Shown piece by piece: positions 45,192 to 54,301 of a stretch of 64,000 nt of DNA. The stretch spans positions 310,689 to 374,688 of the forward strand of contig LR732703.1 of NCBI GenBank assembly GCA_902506565.1, written 5' to 3'. The position numbers were made by a program, and so were the translations under genes. This DNA is from Burkholderiales bacterium 8X (GTDB lineage Bacteria; Pseudomonadota; Gammaproteobacteria; Burkholderiales; Burkholderiaceae_C). The first letter of the stretch is position 1; every line of letters begins with the position of its first letter. Below the pieces are notes generated by a model. It did no database searches and was not told the origin of the DNA. It saw only the letters and a list, made by a program, of their open reading frames with translations.

Positions 45192-46339
45192 GCAGGACGA
45201 GGATGCGTGACGACATTGAGGGAAGCTCGCTCGAAATGTCAGCACCAGCGCGTCCGTTGCCCATTCCCGCACTGACTGGTTTCAGGTTCGTCGCCGCCAT
45301 GATGGTCGTGCTGTCGCACTACGCCATTCCCGGTGTCGAGGGTACGGGTGCGCGCATGGCCTCGTCGGGCTACGCAGGTGTCACTTTCTTCTTTGTTCTC
45401 TCCGGCTTTGTTATTACTTACAACTACTTGGACGCGTTCGAGAAGGGGGCGGCACCGGGGATGGCCCGAGACTACATCGTGGCGCGGCTGGCTCGTATCT
45501 ACCCGCTCTACTTGCTATGTCTTCTGCCAGGATGGGCCGTCGCTAGTTCGACGCCCTGGTATCACCTGTTCGCGCTGCAGGCCTGGCATCCAGACATGAA
45601 GGTCGCATTCGGCATTAACGGGCCAGCGTGGAGCATCAGCGTGGAATTTTTTCTCTACTTGGCATTTCCGCTGCTGGTGCAGGGAATGCGTGAGTTGCGA
45701 GCAATTTGTTCGAAACGCAATCTCGTCATTGCCGCGATCCTCGTCATCATGGTTCTGGTCGTAGCCGCCCTGGGCTTCACGTGGAGCGGGAGGAGTGCGC
45801 TGTCGGGGGCTGATCCGGACTCGGCCCATCGTTGGCTCTATAGAACGCCATGGACTCGGCTTGGCGATTTTTTGCTCGGAATGCTGGGGGCGGTGTACAT
45901 CCTCCGCTTTGCGAGCCGAACTGCGGGGGAGCGCCGCGCTTGGAGGATCGTGGGCGGAAGCTGCTTGGTTGTCGTGCTGCTGTTGGCGGCGAGCCGAAAG
46001 TTTTTTCTCTCTGCTTTTAGCTGGGATGTCGCCTATGCCGTTCCAGCGTCTTTGCTCTTCATCTGGTTGGCCATTGATCGGGAGACCTGGATCGCCCGAA
46101 TGCTGAGTTCGAGACCCTTGCTTCTGCTCGGCGAGTCTTCATATGCGCTATATCTGGTGCACGTGGTTCCCGGTATCGTTCGCCCGGCTCCGCTAGGTAA
46201 CCATGTCACTGACATATCAGCTTATCTTGTCTTCATCGCACTGTTAGTCATGGCGTCCATCGGACTGCATGTGACCATCGAAAAGCCGGCGCGGCGCTAC
46301 ATTCGCTCGTTCTTCGGCGCACCCCGGCCCGCACCCTAG
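45188..46339 (+). CDS. Acyltransferase 3 family membrane protein (OafA/YrhL-like)
   Basis: A 383-residue integral membrane O-acyltransferase with about ten segments. The catalytic His lies in MMVVLSHYAIPG. Further family motifs are VTFFFVLSGFVITYNY, RLARIYPLYLL and WSISVEFFLYLAFPLL. Such proteins acetylate sugars of O-antigen or exopolysaccharide. It is the last gene of the rightward operon; its TAG stop lies within CTAG, which also holds the stop of the opposite gene. Confidence 0.93.
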   Translation: MSRTRMRDDIEGSSLEMSAPARPLPIPALTGFRFVAAMMVVLSHYAIPGVEGTGARMASSGYAGVTFFFVLSGFVITYNYLDAFEKGAAPGMARDYIVARLARIYPLYLLCLLPGWAVASSTPWYHLFALQAWHPDMKVAFGINGPAWSISVEFFLYLAFPLLVQGMRELRAICSKRNLVIAAILVIMVLVVAALGFTWSGRSALSGADPDSAHRWLYRTPWTRLGDFLLGMLGAVYILRFASRTAGERRAWRIVGGSCLVVVLLLAASRKFFLSAFSWDVAYAVPASLLFIWLAIDRETWIARMLSSRPLLLLGESSYALYLVHVVPGIVRPAPLGNHVTDISAYLVFIALLVMASIGLHVTIEKPARRYIRSFFGAPRPAP

Positions 46340-48549
46340 GGGGCAGAGTTTTTCGGCGCATTCGGATGGAGCGCCACGCGATCGAGCTTCACGGACAAGC
46401 CGTAGTAAGTGTTGTCGGGCGCGGCTGCAAGTTCCAGAGTGTTGACGCCAGTGCGTAGGGCAGCCTGGGGTACCGACCCGCGGAAGCTCCCGGAGTCCAG
46501 CCACTGGATCTCGACCGGCTGGCCATTGAGTCTGAGCGCCACGCTGCGCCTGACGGCCTCGTTCAATACCACTTCGAACCGACCCTCGAGCACATAGGCT
46601 CCAGCAAGTGGCTTTAGATCGAAGATCAAAGAGGCCGGATCCTGCGTCTTCCAGGCGGACGCGGTTCGTGTGAAGAACTGCCCGGTCCACTCGGCTTCGC
46701 GCCATCCGCTGCCCCTGGTTGGTACGTCAAGGTTCCACCATCTACCGAAGTCCCATAAGAAGCTCTCCGGAGAATGAGGCTTGAACAGCCGGCTGGAAAG
46801 CCTATCACCTCGATCGGCCAGGATCTGGTGATAACGCGCCGAGAGCGCCGAAGCGCCGTTTGCGAGTTCGTTCCGGTGCCGGGCAACTCCGGTTTGTGCG
46901 GCGATGACGCCATCGGATTGCATGTCCAACACAATCGCATCCGACTTGGGAACCGTTCGGTCCGACTCAGGTTCTGCAGGGGCCATTCCCGGCCCAGAAA
47001 CCGGTGGCGCATGCGAGAACACCCACCGGTCGGCCTGCTCAACGCACGTGCCGGGGCGAGCGAGTGCGTCGAGTTGCTGCCAAGCCAGGTTGCGCCCGAG
47101 ACAGATCTGGACGTCTTTGATGCGCACACCATAGAAATAGGTCAGCGCCAACTTGAGGTGATCTCGCAGCATCCAGGTGTGATTCAGCTGGCCAGAAGCA
47201 TCCTTGACGATCAAAGCCTTGCCAGGCTGTGGCCCTTCGAAGTTCTCGACGACAGCCTTCAGGATCTTGCGCTGGCGCTCGGCGATGGAAACATAGTGGT
47301 CGAACTGGAAGAGTTGGACGGAAACGCCCAATGTCAAGAGCGCGAAGACGCAGGCAGACGCCAATGGTCGTCCGAGCAAGGCCACTCCGCGCAGGCAGGC
47401 CAGCGCGAAAAGCGAGCCACCTATTGCCGCAAAGAGATAAGTTCGTTGAGTGATTGCGATGTGCGACGCAGAGAAAAGAAAAGGGCCATAGCCGAGAGCA
47501 ACCAACAGGAGGCCGATGCATCCCATGCGAACGAGGGAAGCCGCATCGACTCTTTTCAAGGTGGCGCTCTCGCTGCTCGGGGCTCGCGGATCCGCAGCCG
47601 CGACCGTCAGCAAGCCCGCGGTCAGGGCGCCCGCCGCCAGGCAGACATAAAACCTGCCGAAGCCGCCGAACTCGGCGCGCAGCATGGCCAGCGCGTCGAC
47701 CCATCCCCCAGCGATCGAACGAACCAGGCCGGGATCGAAAAGCTTTGGCAATGCGGCAAGCAACGCCTGAAAGACCGAGTGACCCGCAGTGAGAGTGCCC
47801 TGGTAGGTCTGCTCGGTCGTCGCCGGCAAGAGCAGCACATAGGCGACGTAAGCGAGTGCGCCCGCTCCCCAGAGCGCCAGGGGGCCGGGTCCGCAGCGAA
47901 TTGCCTGCAATGTCTTGCGCACGCCATCTCGCGCGATCAGTGCCAAGACCGGGAGCAAGAGCATCGGAAGCGATACCTCATACAGAAGCACGGAGATCAG
48001 GAGCAAGGCAGATGCCGCTACTCCGATGCCGAGCCGCCGGCGCGGCGTCCGCGCTTCCTGCGCGCGCAGCAGCCATGCGGACCCGACCAGCACCAGCGCC
48101 ATCGACCAATTGATATGCAAGCCCCGGAACGCCAGCTGCATCGTGTCGGCGGGGTAGAGGATGACCAAGAGCCCGAATACAAGCCCCCATCGGCGCGATC
48201 TCGTGATGCCGTGGCCCACCATCGAGGCGCCCCATCCTTTGAGGAAAACGGCAGCGATCAGCAGCCAGTTCCAGGCGTCGAAGGAGTTGGGCGTCAGCCA
48301 GTGCGCGATCGCATGGGGCAGCACGGTAAAAGGGCGCAAGCGATGGGCGGCCAGTGGCGTAGTCGAGTCGACCACGAAGAAGGTTCCATGCTCGGCAAAA
48401 TGGGCTAGCACGTCCCATTCCTCGATCAACCCGGACAGACGGAATCCGAAAGGCAGCCAGAGAATCGCGCAAGCCGCAGCCAGCACGATCGTTGCCGCCA
48501 AGCCCTGCAGTCGACCTTCCATCGAAGGCATCCGTTTCGTGCTCTTCAT
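46336..48549 (-). CDS. Large polytopic membrane protein, putative GT-C glycosyltransferase, set 2
   Basis: A 737-residue paralogue of the protein at 39546-41741. It keeps LWLPFGF, LIEEWD (E43, E44, D46), HGTFF, the LYPADTMQLAFRGLHIN motif, VQLFQFDHYVSIAERQRK and the C-terminal GSGWREAEWTG. About ten membrane segments are followed by a soluble beta-rich domain. The start (MKSTKR) overlaps the GtrA-like stop by ATGA; an in-frame ATG four codons upstream is less likely. It is probably the periplasmic transferase of the second GtrA/GtrB set. Confidence 0.78.
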   Translation of the reverse strand: MKSTKRMPSMEGRLQGLAATIVLAAACAILWLPFGFRLSGLIEEWDVLAHFAEHGTFFVVDSTTPLAAHRLRPFTVLPHAIAHWLTPNSFDAWNWLLIAAVFLKGWGASMVGHGITRSRRWGLVFGLLVILYPADTMQLAFRGLHINWSMALVLVGSAWLLRAQEARTPRRRLGIGVAASALLLISVLLYEVSLPMLLLPVLALIARDGVRKTLQAIRCGPGPLALWGAGALAYVAYVLLLPATTEQTYQGTLTAGHSVFQALLAALPKLFDPGLVRSIAGGWVDALAMLRAEFGGFGRFYVCLAAGALTAGLLTVAAADPRAPSSESATLKRVDAASLVRMGCIGLLLVALGYGPFLFSASHIAITQRTYLFAAIGGSLFALACLRGVALLGRPLASACVFALLTLGVSVQLFQFDHYVSIAERQRKILKAVVENFEGPQPGKALIVKDASGQLNHTWMLRDHLKLALTYFYGVRIKDVQICLGRNLAWQQLDALARPGTCVEQADRWVFSHAPPVSGPGMAPAEPESDRTVPKSDAIVLDMQSDGVIAAQTGVARHRNELANGASALSARYHQILADRGDRLSSRLFKPHSPESFLWDFGRWWNLDVPTRGSGWREAEWTGQFFTRTASAWKTQDPASLIFDLKPLAGAYVLEGRFEVVLNEAVRRSVALRLNGQPVEIQWLDSGSFRGSVPQAALRTGVNTLELAAAPDNTYYGLSVKLDRVALHPNAPKNSAP

Positions 48550-48920
48550 CGGAACAGCCAACGGCTTGCAGCGAAGGTGAGGGGCAGGGTGATCGCGATG
48601 CTTGCTGCCGGTGCCAGTGCGGCATGGAAATCAAGCGCATCGACCCAGACGAAGACGATGAGTGCGCCGGCCAAGTACTGAACGACATACACCAGCGGCA
48701 ACATTGCTGCCTTCTTCTCGCTGCGGGGCGCGCCGAACACGAAGAGCCGATTCAATATATAGGCCAGCACGATACCGGCCACGAAGGCGATGGCATAGCT
48801 CAACCAATACGGCAGAACATTCAGCAGGACGAGATACAGCGCGTACGTGGCCGCGGTGTTGAGTCCGCCGGAAATCAAGAATCGCACGAAGGCCGAACCG
48901 GCCGCCGGGCGCTCAGACAC
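48546..48920 (-). CDS. GtrA-like membrane protein (putative Und-P-sugar flippase), set 2
   Basis: A 124-residue four-helix membrane protein of PF04138. [20 protein letters not shown] and [16 protein letters not shown] are the GtrA motifs. The start is GTG and overlaps the stop of the WxcM-like gene by eight bases (GTGTCTGA). It should pair with the GtrB-like enzyme encoded two genes upstream. Confidence 0.9.
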   Translation of the reverse strand: MSERPAAGSAFVRFLISGGLNTAATYALYLVLLNVLPYWLSYAIAFVAGIVLAYILNRLFVFGAPRSEKKAAMLPLVYVVQYLAGALIVFVWVDALDFHAALAPAASIAITLPLTFAASRWLFR

Positions 48921-49863
48921 GGGCTTCGCCGTCGCCAGCCTTCAAGCGCAAGAACTCCGCATGGTCGCGGATGTAGTCCGCGCCGTCGTAATAGTCGGAC
49001 GCAAACACCAGCAGCACGGCATCGGCCGAATACCTGTACTGGATGCCCCAAGTCATTGGCGGCAGGTAGATGCCGACCGAGGGGTTGTCCAATTTGAACT
49101 CTTCGCGCTTCGCGCCGTCGTCTGCAACCACACTCACCTCGCCTTTGACTGCAATCAGAAACTGGTGGCATCGACGGTGTGCATGCTCTCCGCGTGTCTC
49201 CGCTGTGGGCACATCGAAAACGAGGAAATATCGCAACGGCTTGAAAGGAATGTCGCGCTCGAATTCGCCGACGGATAGGTTGCCGCGCATGTCCGGCACC
49301 GCACGAAGCGTGTGTACCGTGACGCCGGACACCGAAGTGGCCGTAGCGCCCGGCGATCGCGGACCCGAGGCCTCGATGCTGGCGGGCGCATGCTCCGCCG
49401 CGTCCACATAGCCCGTGATGCGAGCCGGGTTGCCCATCACGATCGCATTCGGCGGCACCGACCGCGTGACGACCGCGCCGGCACCGACCATTGCGTTGCG
49501 GCCGATCGTGATGCCCGGCAGGATGGTCGAGTTGGCCCCCAGGGATGCGCCCGACTGCACCAGGGTGCGGCCGAAAGCTTCGGGGTACTGTTTGCTTCGC
49601 GGGAAAATGTCGTTGGTGAAAGTGACGTTAGGGCCGACGAAGACATCGTCCTCGAGTTGGACGCCGTCCCAGATCTGCACGCCGCACTTGACCGTGACTC
49701 GGTCACCGATCACGACGTCGTTCTCGACGAAGACGTGGTCGCAGATGTTGCATTCGGCGCCGATGCGGGCCTTCGGCAGGACGTGGGCAAAAGCCCAGAT
49801 GCGCGTGCCGCTTCCGACGGTGTTGCTTTCGCAGAGGCCCTGGGGATGGGTAAAGAAGTCCAT
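48913..49863 (-). CDS. WxcM-like bifunctional enzyme: hexapeptide acyltransferase plus sugar-nucleotide 3,4-ketoisomerase
   Basis: A 316-residue fusion. Residues of about 1-165 are a left-handed beta-helix N-acetyltransferase (FdtC-like: [41 protein letters not shown]). Residues of about 185-316 are an FdtA-type cupin ([20 protein letters not shown]) that isomerises dTDP-4-keto-6-deoxyglucose to the 3-keto sugar. The same order occurs in WxcM of Xanthomonas. With the FdtB-like aminotransferase it should give a dTDP-3-acetamido-3,6-dideoxyhexose. Start MDFFTHPQ is preferred; an ATG five codons upstream overlaps the GtrB-like gene. Confidence 0.9.
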   Translation of the reverse strand: MDFFTHPQGLCESNTVGSGTRIWAFAHVLPKARIGAECNICDHVFVENDVVIGDRVTVKCGVQIWDGVQLEDDVFVGPNVTFTNDIFPRSKQYPEAFGRTLVQSGASLGANSTILPGITIGRNAMVGAGAVVTRSVPPNAIVMGNPARITGYVDAAEHAPASIEASGPRSPGATATSVSGVTVHTLRAVPDMRGNLSVGEFERDIPFKPLRYFLVFDVPTAETRGEHAHRRCHQFLIAVKGEVSVVADDGAKREEFKLDNPSVGIYLPPMTWGIQYRYSADAVLLVFASDYYDGADYIRDHAEFLRLKAGDGEARV

Positions 49864-49864
49864 G

Positions 49865-50800
49865 CTAGCCACGTCCATTAAATTCGTCGACGCGCAGCGT
49901 CAGGGTGTGAGGCCGACCCTTGGTGTTTTCGTAGATCCGCCAAGCGTAGGAGCCGACGATGCCGATGCCAAACACGTTGACCGCTCCGAGAAAGACGATC
50001 GTCAGCATGGTCATCGCATATCCTGGCACGACGATCAGGCCCATGAGCTTGCCGATCATGACCACGAGGCCCAGCAGCCCGGCGAGCGCAGCGGTGGTGC
50101 CGCCGATGCGCACCAGAAGGCGGATCGGCAGGTCGGTAAAGGAAAAGACGCTGTCCATCAAGTAGTTGAGCTTTTTCTTGAAGGTCCAGGCGGACTTCCC
50201 GTGTTGCCGCAGCCGGCGCGAATAGTAGATGAGCTTGCGTCGGAACCCCAGCCAGAAGATCTGCGCGACCAGCGAACTGTGGCGCTCGTCCAGGCGCAGC
50301 AAGCTGTCCCTGAAGGCGCGGTTGCAGCCGAAGACATCGACCCCGCCGGGCGGCATTTCGGGCAGGACATACTTGCGGTACAAGCCCCAGAAGATTTGCG
50401 CAGGCAGGCGGGTCGATAACGGGTCTTCCCGGCTTTCTCGGGTGGCGACGACGACGTCGACCGGTTCGTTGCGTAGCGCACGGTCCATCTGCAGGATCAG
50501 TTCGGGCGGCTCCTGCAGGTCCGCCGCCATGACCGCATAGCGTTCGCACTCGACCAAAGCAAGACCGGCGCGAATGGCCGGAAACGATCCAAAGTTGCGA
50601 GAGAGCAGTGCCAACCTCGAGGAAAAGCTGCATGCAGGCAGCAGATCCCGAAGCAATTCATAGCAACGATCCGGGCTGCCATCAACCACGAAAACCGCTT
50701 CCATCTCGCCGCCGAGTTCGCGGTGCAGTCCCGCGACCGCCTCGAGCAGGTCCGGGATCGAACCTTCGTTGCGGTAGACCGGAATGATCAAAGAGAGCAT
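49865..50800 (-). CDS. GtrB-like polyprenyl-phosphate glycosyltransferase (GT2), set 2
   Basis: A 311-residue protein with the GT2 N-terminus [44 protein letters not shown] and the DXD-type [12 protein letters not shown]. Two C-terminal membrane helices follow ([40 protein letters not shown]). It is as expected for an undecaprenyl-phosphate sugar synthase. Its place between the aminotransferase and WxcM genes suggests that the amino sugar made there is its donor, which is inference. Confidence 0.88.
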   Translation of the reverse strand: MLSLIIPVYRNEGSIPDLLEAVAGLHRELGGEMEAVFVVDGSPDRCYELLRDLLPACSFSSRLALLSRNFGSFPAIRAGLALVECERYAVMAADLQEPPELILQMDRALRNEPVDVVVATRESREDPLSTRLPAQIFWGLYRKYVLPEMPPGGVDVFGCNRAFRDSLLRLDERHSSLVAQIFWLGFRRKLIYYSRRLRQHGKSAWTFKKKLNYLMDSVFSFTDLPIRLLVRIGGTTAALAGLLGLVVMIGKLMGLIVVPGYAMTMLTIVFLGAVNVFGIGIVGSYAWRIYENTKGRPHTLTLRVDEFNGRG

Positions 50801-50808
50801 GCCGTTGC

Positions 50809-51903
50809 TCAGCGCTCGAAAAATGACCGGACGGCGTCGATCACCGTCGCCACGTCCGCGTCGGAGATGCCGGGGAAGCAGGGCAGCGTAACGACTTCAC
50901 GGCTGGCTGCCTCGCTGGCTGCCAATTTGCCCTGGCTTTCGAGCCCGGCGCGATAGGCGGCCTGCAGATGGTCCGGCACCGGATAGTGGACGTCGGTAGC
51001 GACCTGCCGGGTCTGCAGATGGGACCTGAAGGCATCGCGTTCCCGACAGCGCAGCACGTAAAGGTGTGCGACGTAGTCTTCCCCGGTCGATGAAGGCAGG
51101 ACCAGGGGCAGGTCGACGAAAGCCTCGTTGTAGCGCCTGGCAATCTCGCGGCGATTCGCGTTGCTCTGATCCAGCTTCGGCAGCTTCTCGCGGAGGACCG
51201 CAGCCTGAAGTTCATCGAGGCGGCTGTTGCGTCCGCCTGGGGTGCTCACGTGGTACTTGGTCGACCAGCCGTACTGTCGCAACGCACGCACCCGGTCCGC
51301 CAATGCCGCATCGTTGCAGGTGATCGCACCGCCATCGCCCAGCGCGCCCAGGTTCTTGGTCGGGTAGAAGCTGAAGCAGCCGATGTCCCCGAAGCTGCCG
51401 GCGCGACGCCCGCCCCGTATCGCACCGTGCGACTGTGCGCAGTCCTCGATAACCTTGACTCCCGCATCGTGGGCCATCTTCGTCAAAGGTTCGATGTCTG
51501 CCATCTGGCCATAGAGATGGGTCACGACAACGACCTTGGGCTGGAATCGCAACGCGTCTGCGAAAGCATCCACGGCCATGTTCTGGGTCGTGGGGTCGAT
51601 GTCGACGTAGACCGGCGCGGCCCCGACTGCGCGAATGGCCGTGCTCCCATAGAAGCCAGCGTTGGCAACGCAGGCGACCTTATCTCCCGGCTCGACGTTC
51701 AACGCGCGCAGCGCGAGTTCGAGTGCGTCCGTGCCATTGGCCAGCGAAACGCAGTCTGCGTTGCCGATGTATCGGGCGAATTCCCGTTCGAAGCTCTTCA
51801 CCTCGTCGCCGAGCACATACCAATTGCTGGTCAGCACGCGCCCGACGGCGCCTGCGAGATCAATGCCAGCATTGGCGGCACTTGATGAAAAAAGAGGAAT
51901 CAT
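50809..51903 (-). CDS. DegT/DnrJ/EryC1 aminotransferase, FdtB-like (dTDP-3-keto-6-deoxyhexose 3-aminase)
   Basis: A 364-residue PLP-dependent sugar aminotransferase. The aldimine Lys lies in CFSFYPTKNLGALGDGGAI, and FEREFARYIGNADCVSLANGTDALELAL is a typical N-terminal part. FYPTKNLGALGDGG is the pattern of the FdtB/QdtB 3-aminating group, which agrees with the WxcM fusion two genes downstream. It overlaps the preceding glycosyltransferase stop by ATGA. Confidence 0.9.
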   Translation of the reverse strand: MIPLFSSSAANAGIDLAGAVGRVLTSNWYVLGDEVKSFEREFARYIGNADCVSLANGTDALELALRALNVEPGDKVACVANAGFYGSTAIRAVGAAPVYVDIDPTTQNMAVDAFADALRFQPKVVVVTHLYGQMADIEPLTKMAHDAGVKVIEDCAQSHGAIRGGRRAGSFGDIGCFSFYPTKNLGALGDGGAITCNDAALADRVRALRQYGWSTKYHVSTPGGRNSRLDELQAAVLREKLPKLDQSNANRREIARRYNEAFVDLPLVLPSSTGEDYVAHLYVLRCRERDAFRSHLQTRQVATDVHYPVPDHLQAAYRAGLESQGKLAASEAASREVVTLPCFPGISDADVATVIDAVRSFFER

Positions 51904-53267
51904 GAGGATCGGCTCGGGTTGTCGGACGGCGCGGGCGATGCAAGCCTGTCAGGTGGGGTCTCAGACATCAATGGGTGGACGCCCTCGAAGATCGCCAACG
52001 GACCGGCAATCTGCTTGGCAGTCATGATTTCCAGGGTGGCGCCCCAACCCTCGAAATATCCGACGAATGCTGCTGTCATGTCGAGTATGGGTTGTGCGGC
52101 TGCAGTGTCCCGAGCCAAGCTGGCAAGTTGGGTCACGTAGCCGTCAGCCTCGAAGGTTCGCACGGCCCAAGCTTGGCCGCGCTGAGCCATGGCGACGCGA
52201 CCCTCGCGATCGACAAGCAGGTTCTCGAGAGCCAAGCGCAGCTCGGCAATTTCATCGTCCGGCGAAATCTTGCGCACGCACTCATCCGGCAACTCGCCAT
52301 AGAAAGCTGCATCGGTCACGACCAACGCCTTGCCGTAGAGCAAGGCCTCGATGGCCGTCGCAGAGGCCGACTCGAAACTGGGCCAGCGGAGGCAGCAAAC
52401 AACCTCGGCGCGGTGCATTGCCTGTTGCAAGCCCGAATCGTCAATCTCGCCGGATATCACGAGTTCGACGGCTTCGGCTGTCGCCAGTTCGGACAAAGTC
52501 GCAGCCATGGCGGGTTCGATGCGTCCGCAAAGCCTGTAGGTGACATTCTGTGCAAGAACATCGCTGGAGCCGATCGCCCGGATCACGCTGTCGATGCGCT
52601 TGTTGGCATTGACGTGACCCACGGTCAATATTTCGAGCCGCTCGGTCTGAAGCGATCGCTGCGGACTGCTCGATGCGCCCGGCGCGTCATATGGAAGTGG
52701 CAGTACACGCAAAGGGCCTGCGCAGGAAGCCGCCACCCGCTTCATGCCCCAGTGGCTGTGGGCCACAACCGCGGACCCAAGGGAGCAAACCCACTCGGTC
52801 ATCGGGTAGTGCCTCGTCGCGATCTCGACGAATTCCCATTGATTGGTGGGGCTGAAGAACTCCACCGGTGCGTCCTCGCCATACCAGTTTCGAAGGATCT
52901 CGCAGGCTTCGTCTCGATGATCCTGAGCCCATTCCGCAAACATATGCGCGACCAGGAAGTCATGCAGGCAGATGATGCCCGGGAGCCTGCGCAACCAGTG
53001 GAGCCCGCCGCAGTGGTAGTTGTAGTTGTTGCCGATCTGGTAGATCAGACCGTCGGCACTACCCGCCGCTTCCCGCACAGCGGCATCGTTCGTCCAATCG
53101 ATGACTGGCGCTGCGCACGGATGGGTCGGCGTTGCGATGAACGCCTCAACCTCGGTGCGAACCACCACCGCCGTATGACCTTGCCGGACCATCGCGGCCA
53201 CCAGCAGGGCCGTGACCCGGCCGATGGCAGACGGCAATCCGAAAGGGCTGAAGATCACGAACTTCAT
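51900..53267 (-). CDS. Glycosyltransferase, GT4-like (GT-B fold)
   Basis: A 455-residue cytoplasmic glycosyltransferase. LEILTVGHVNANKRIDSVIRAI marks the start of the C-terminal Rossmann domain, and FESASATAIEALLYGKALVV is a variant of the GT4 E-x7-E region. The N-terminal domain is less conserved (IFSPFGLPSAIGRVTALL). A tail of about 25 Pro/Ser-rich residues ends the protein. It is coupled by ATGA to the genes on both sides. Donor and acceptor unknown. Confidence 0.8.
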   Translation of the reverse strand: MKFVIFSPFGLPSAIGRVTALLVAAMVRQGHTAVVVRTEVEAFIATPTHPCAAPVIDWTNDAAVREAAGSADGLIYQIGNNYNYHCGGLHWLRRLPGIICLHDFLVAHMFAEWAQDHRDEACEILRNWYGEDAPVEFFSPTNQWEFVEIATRHYPMTEWVCSLGSAVVAHSHWGMKRVAASCAGPLRVLPLPYDAPGASSSPQRSLQTERLEILTVGHVNANKRIDSVIRAIGSSDVLAQNVTYRLCGRIEPAMAATLSELATAEAVELVISGEIDDSGLQQAMHRAEVVCCLRWPSFESASATAIEALLYGKALVVTDAAFYGELPDECVRKISPDDEIAELRLALENLLVDREGRVAMAQRGQAWAVRTFEADGYVTQLASLARDTAAAQPILDMTAAFVGYFEGWGATLEIMTAKQIAGPLAIFEGVHPLMSETPPDRLASPAPSDNPSRSS

Positions 53268-54301
53268 GCGATCAACGCCTGTACGGTGGACGCCCAACTG
53301 ATGTCGTGGCTGAGCCAGAGCGACTGCGCCGCCTTTCCGAGTTCGCGTGCGCGGGCGGGCTTGTCAAACACGGCGTTCATCGCCTCAACGAGTGCGGACG
53401 GCGTCGGCTCCGCAACCCAGCCGGTCTCGAGATGCTTGGCCAGGCCGAGCACACCGCCGCTGTCGGTGGTGCTGATGAGGGGCTTGGCCGCGGTGGCCGC
53501 CTCCATCGCGACATAGCTGAAGGACTCTTCGTCGAAGGGCAGCGAGGCGACGGCGGCTGCACGATTCACATACTCGGCATATTCGCTTCGGTCCAGGAAC
53601 CGAAGATCGAGCCGAACGCGATCCTGCAGCCCGAGCTTCTCGACCAAGGCATGCAGTCGATCCGAATCTGCCTTGCCGTCGGGCGGGCCTGCCACGACGA
53701 GCCGGACGGATGGGTTGCACGACGCCAACGCCTCGATCAGCAGATGCTGGCGCTTGGCCGCATTGACCCGGCCGCCGGCAAAGATGTAGTCGCCGGCAGC
53801 GCCACCCACGAAGACCTCCGGGTCGTTGATGGGGGCGCGCAGCACCTTCGACTCAAACCCGTTGTAGTGCTTGAGGCGCTTCTGCGTCACGTCGGAGATT
53901 GCGAAGATCTTGCGCGCATCGCGGAAGCACGCGTCGTCCGCATTGCGGATCAGGCGGCGAATGTCTTCCCCTGCCGCGCCTTGCGGCAAGTTGGAATGAC
54001 CTGCGTCATGCAGGTCGTAGGCTTGCCGATACTGATGCACCAGCCACAGCGTCTTGCGTGGATGCGGAATCAGGTAGGCCGGAAACTTGAGTGCGATGAC
54101 GTGATCCACGTTCGACAACTCGAGCGCCCGCGCCAGCAGCATCTGGCTCGGAATGCGGGTTGCCGGCTCCCATTGAAACGGGATGCGCAGCACTTCGGCC
54201 TGGTGCCCGGCAAACTCGAGTTGCCGCTGCAAATGGCTGGCCATGGCCTCGGCTCCGCCGGAGACGAACGGCGCCATGTTGTTGACCACCAGCACCTTCA
54301 T
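53264..54301 (-). CDS. Glycosyltransferase family 4 protein (tandem copy A)
   Basis: A 345-residue GT-B enzyme beginning VLVVNNMAPFVSGGAEAMAS, with AGGRVNAAKRQHLLIEALAS and SYVAMEAATAAKPLISTTDSGG as donor-site motifs. It is clearly related to the next upstream gene (shared KRQHLLIEAL, TTDSGG and a C-terminal DISW), so the two arose by duplication. Probably adds a sugar of the main chain. Confidence 0.88.
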   Translation of the reverse strand: MKVLVVNNMAPFVSGGAEAMASHLQRQLEFAGHQAEVLRIPFQWEPATRIPSQMLLARALELSNVDHVIALKFPAYLIPHPRKTLWLVHQYRQAYDLHDAGHSNLPQGAAGEDIRRLIRNADDACFRDARKIFAISDVTQKRLKHYNGFESKVLRAPINDPEVFVGGAAGDYIFAGGRVNAAKRQHLLIEALASCNPSVRLVVAGPPDGKADSDRLHALVEKLGLQDRVRLDLRFLDRSEYAEYVNRAAAVASLPFDEESFSYVAMEAATAAKPLISTTDSGGVLGLAKHLETGWVAEPTPSALVEAMNAVFDKPARARELGKAAQSLWLSHDISWASTVQALIA

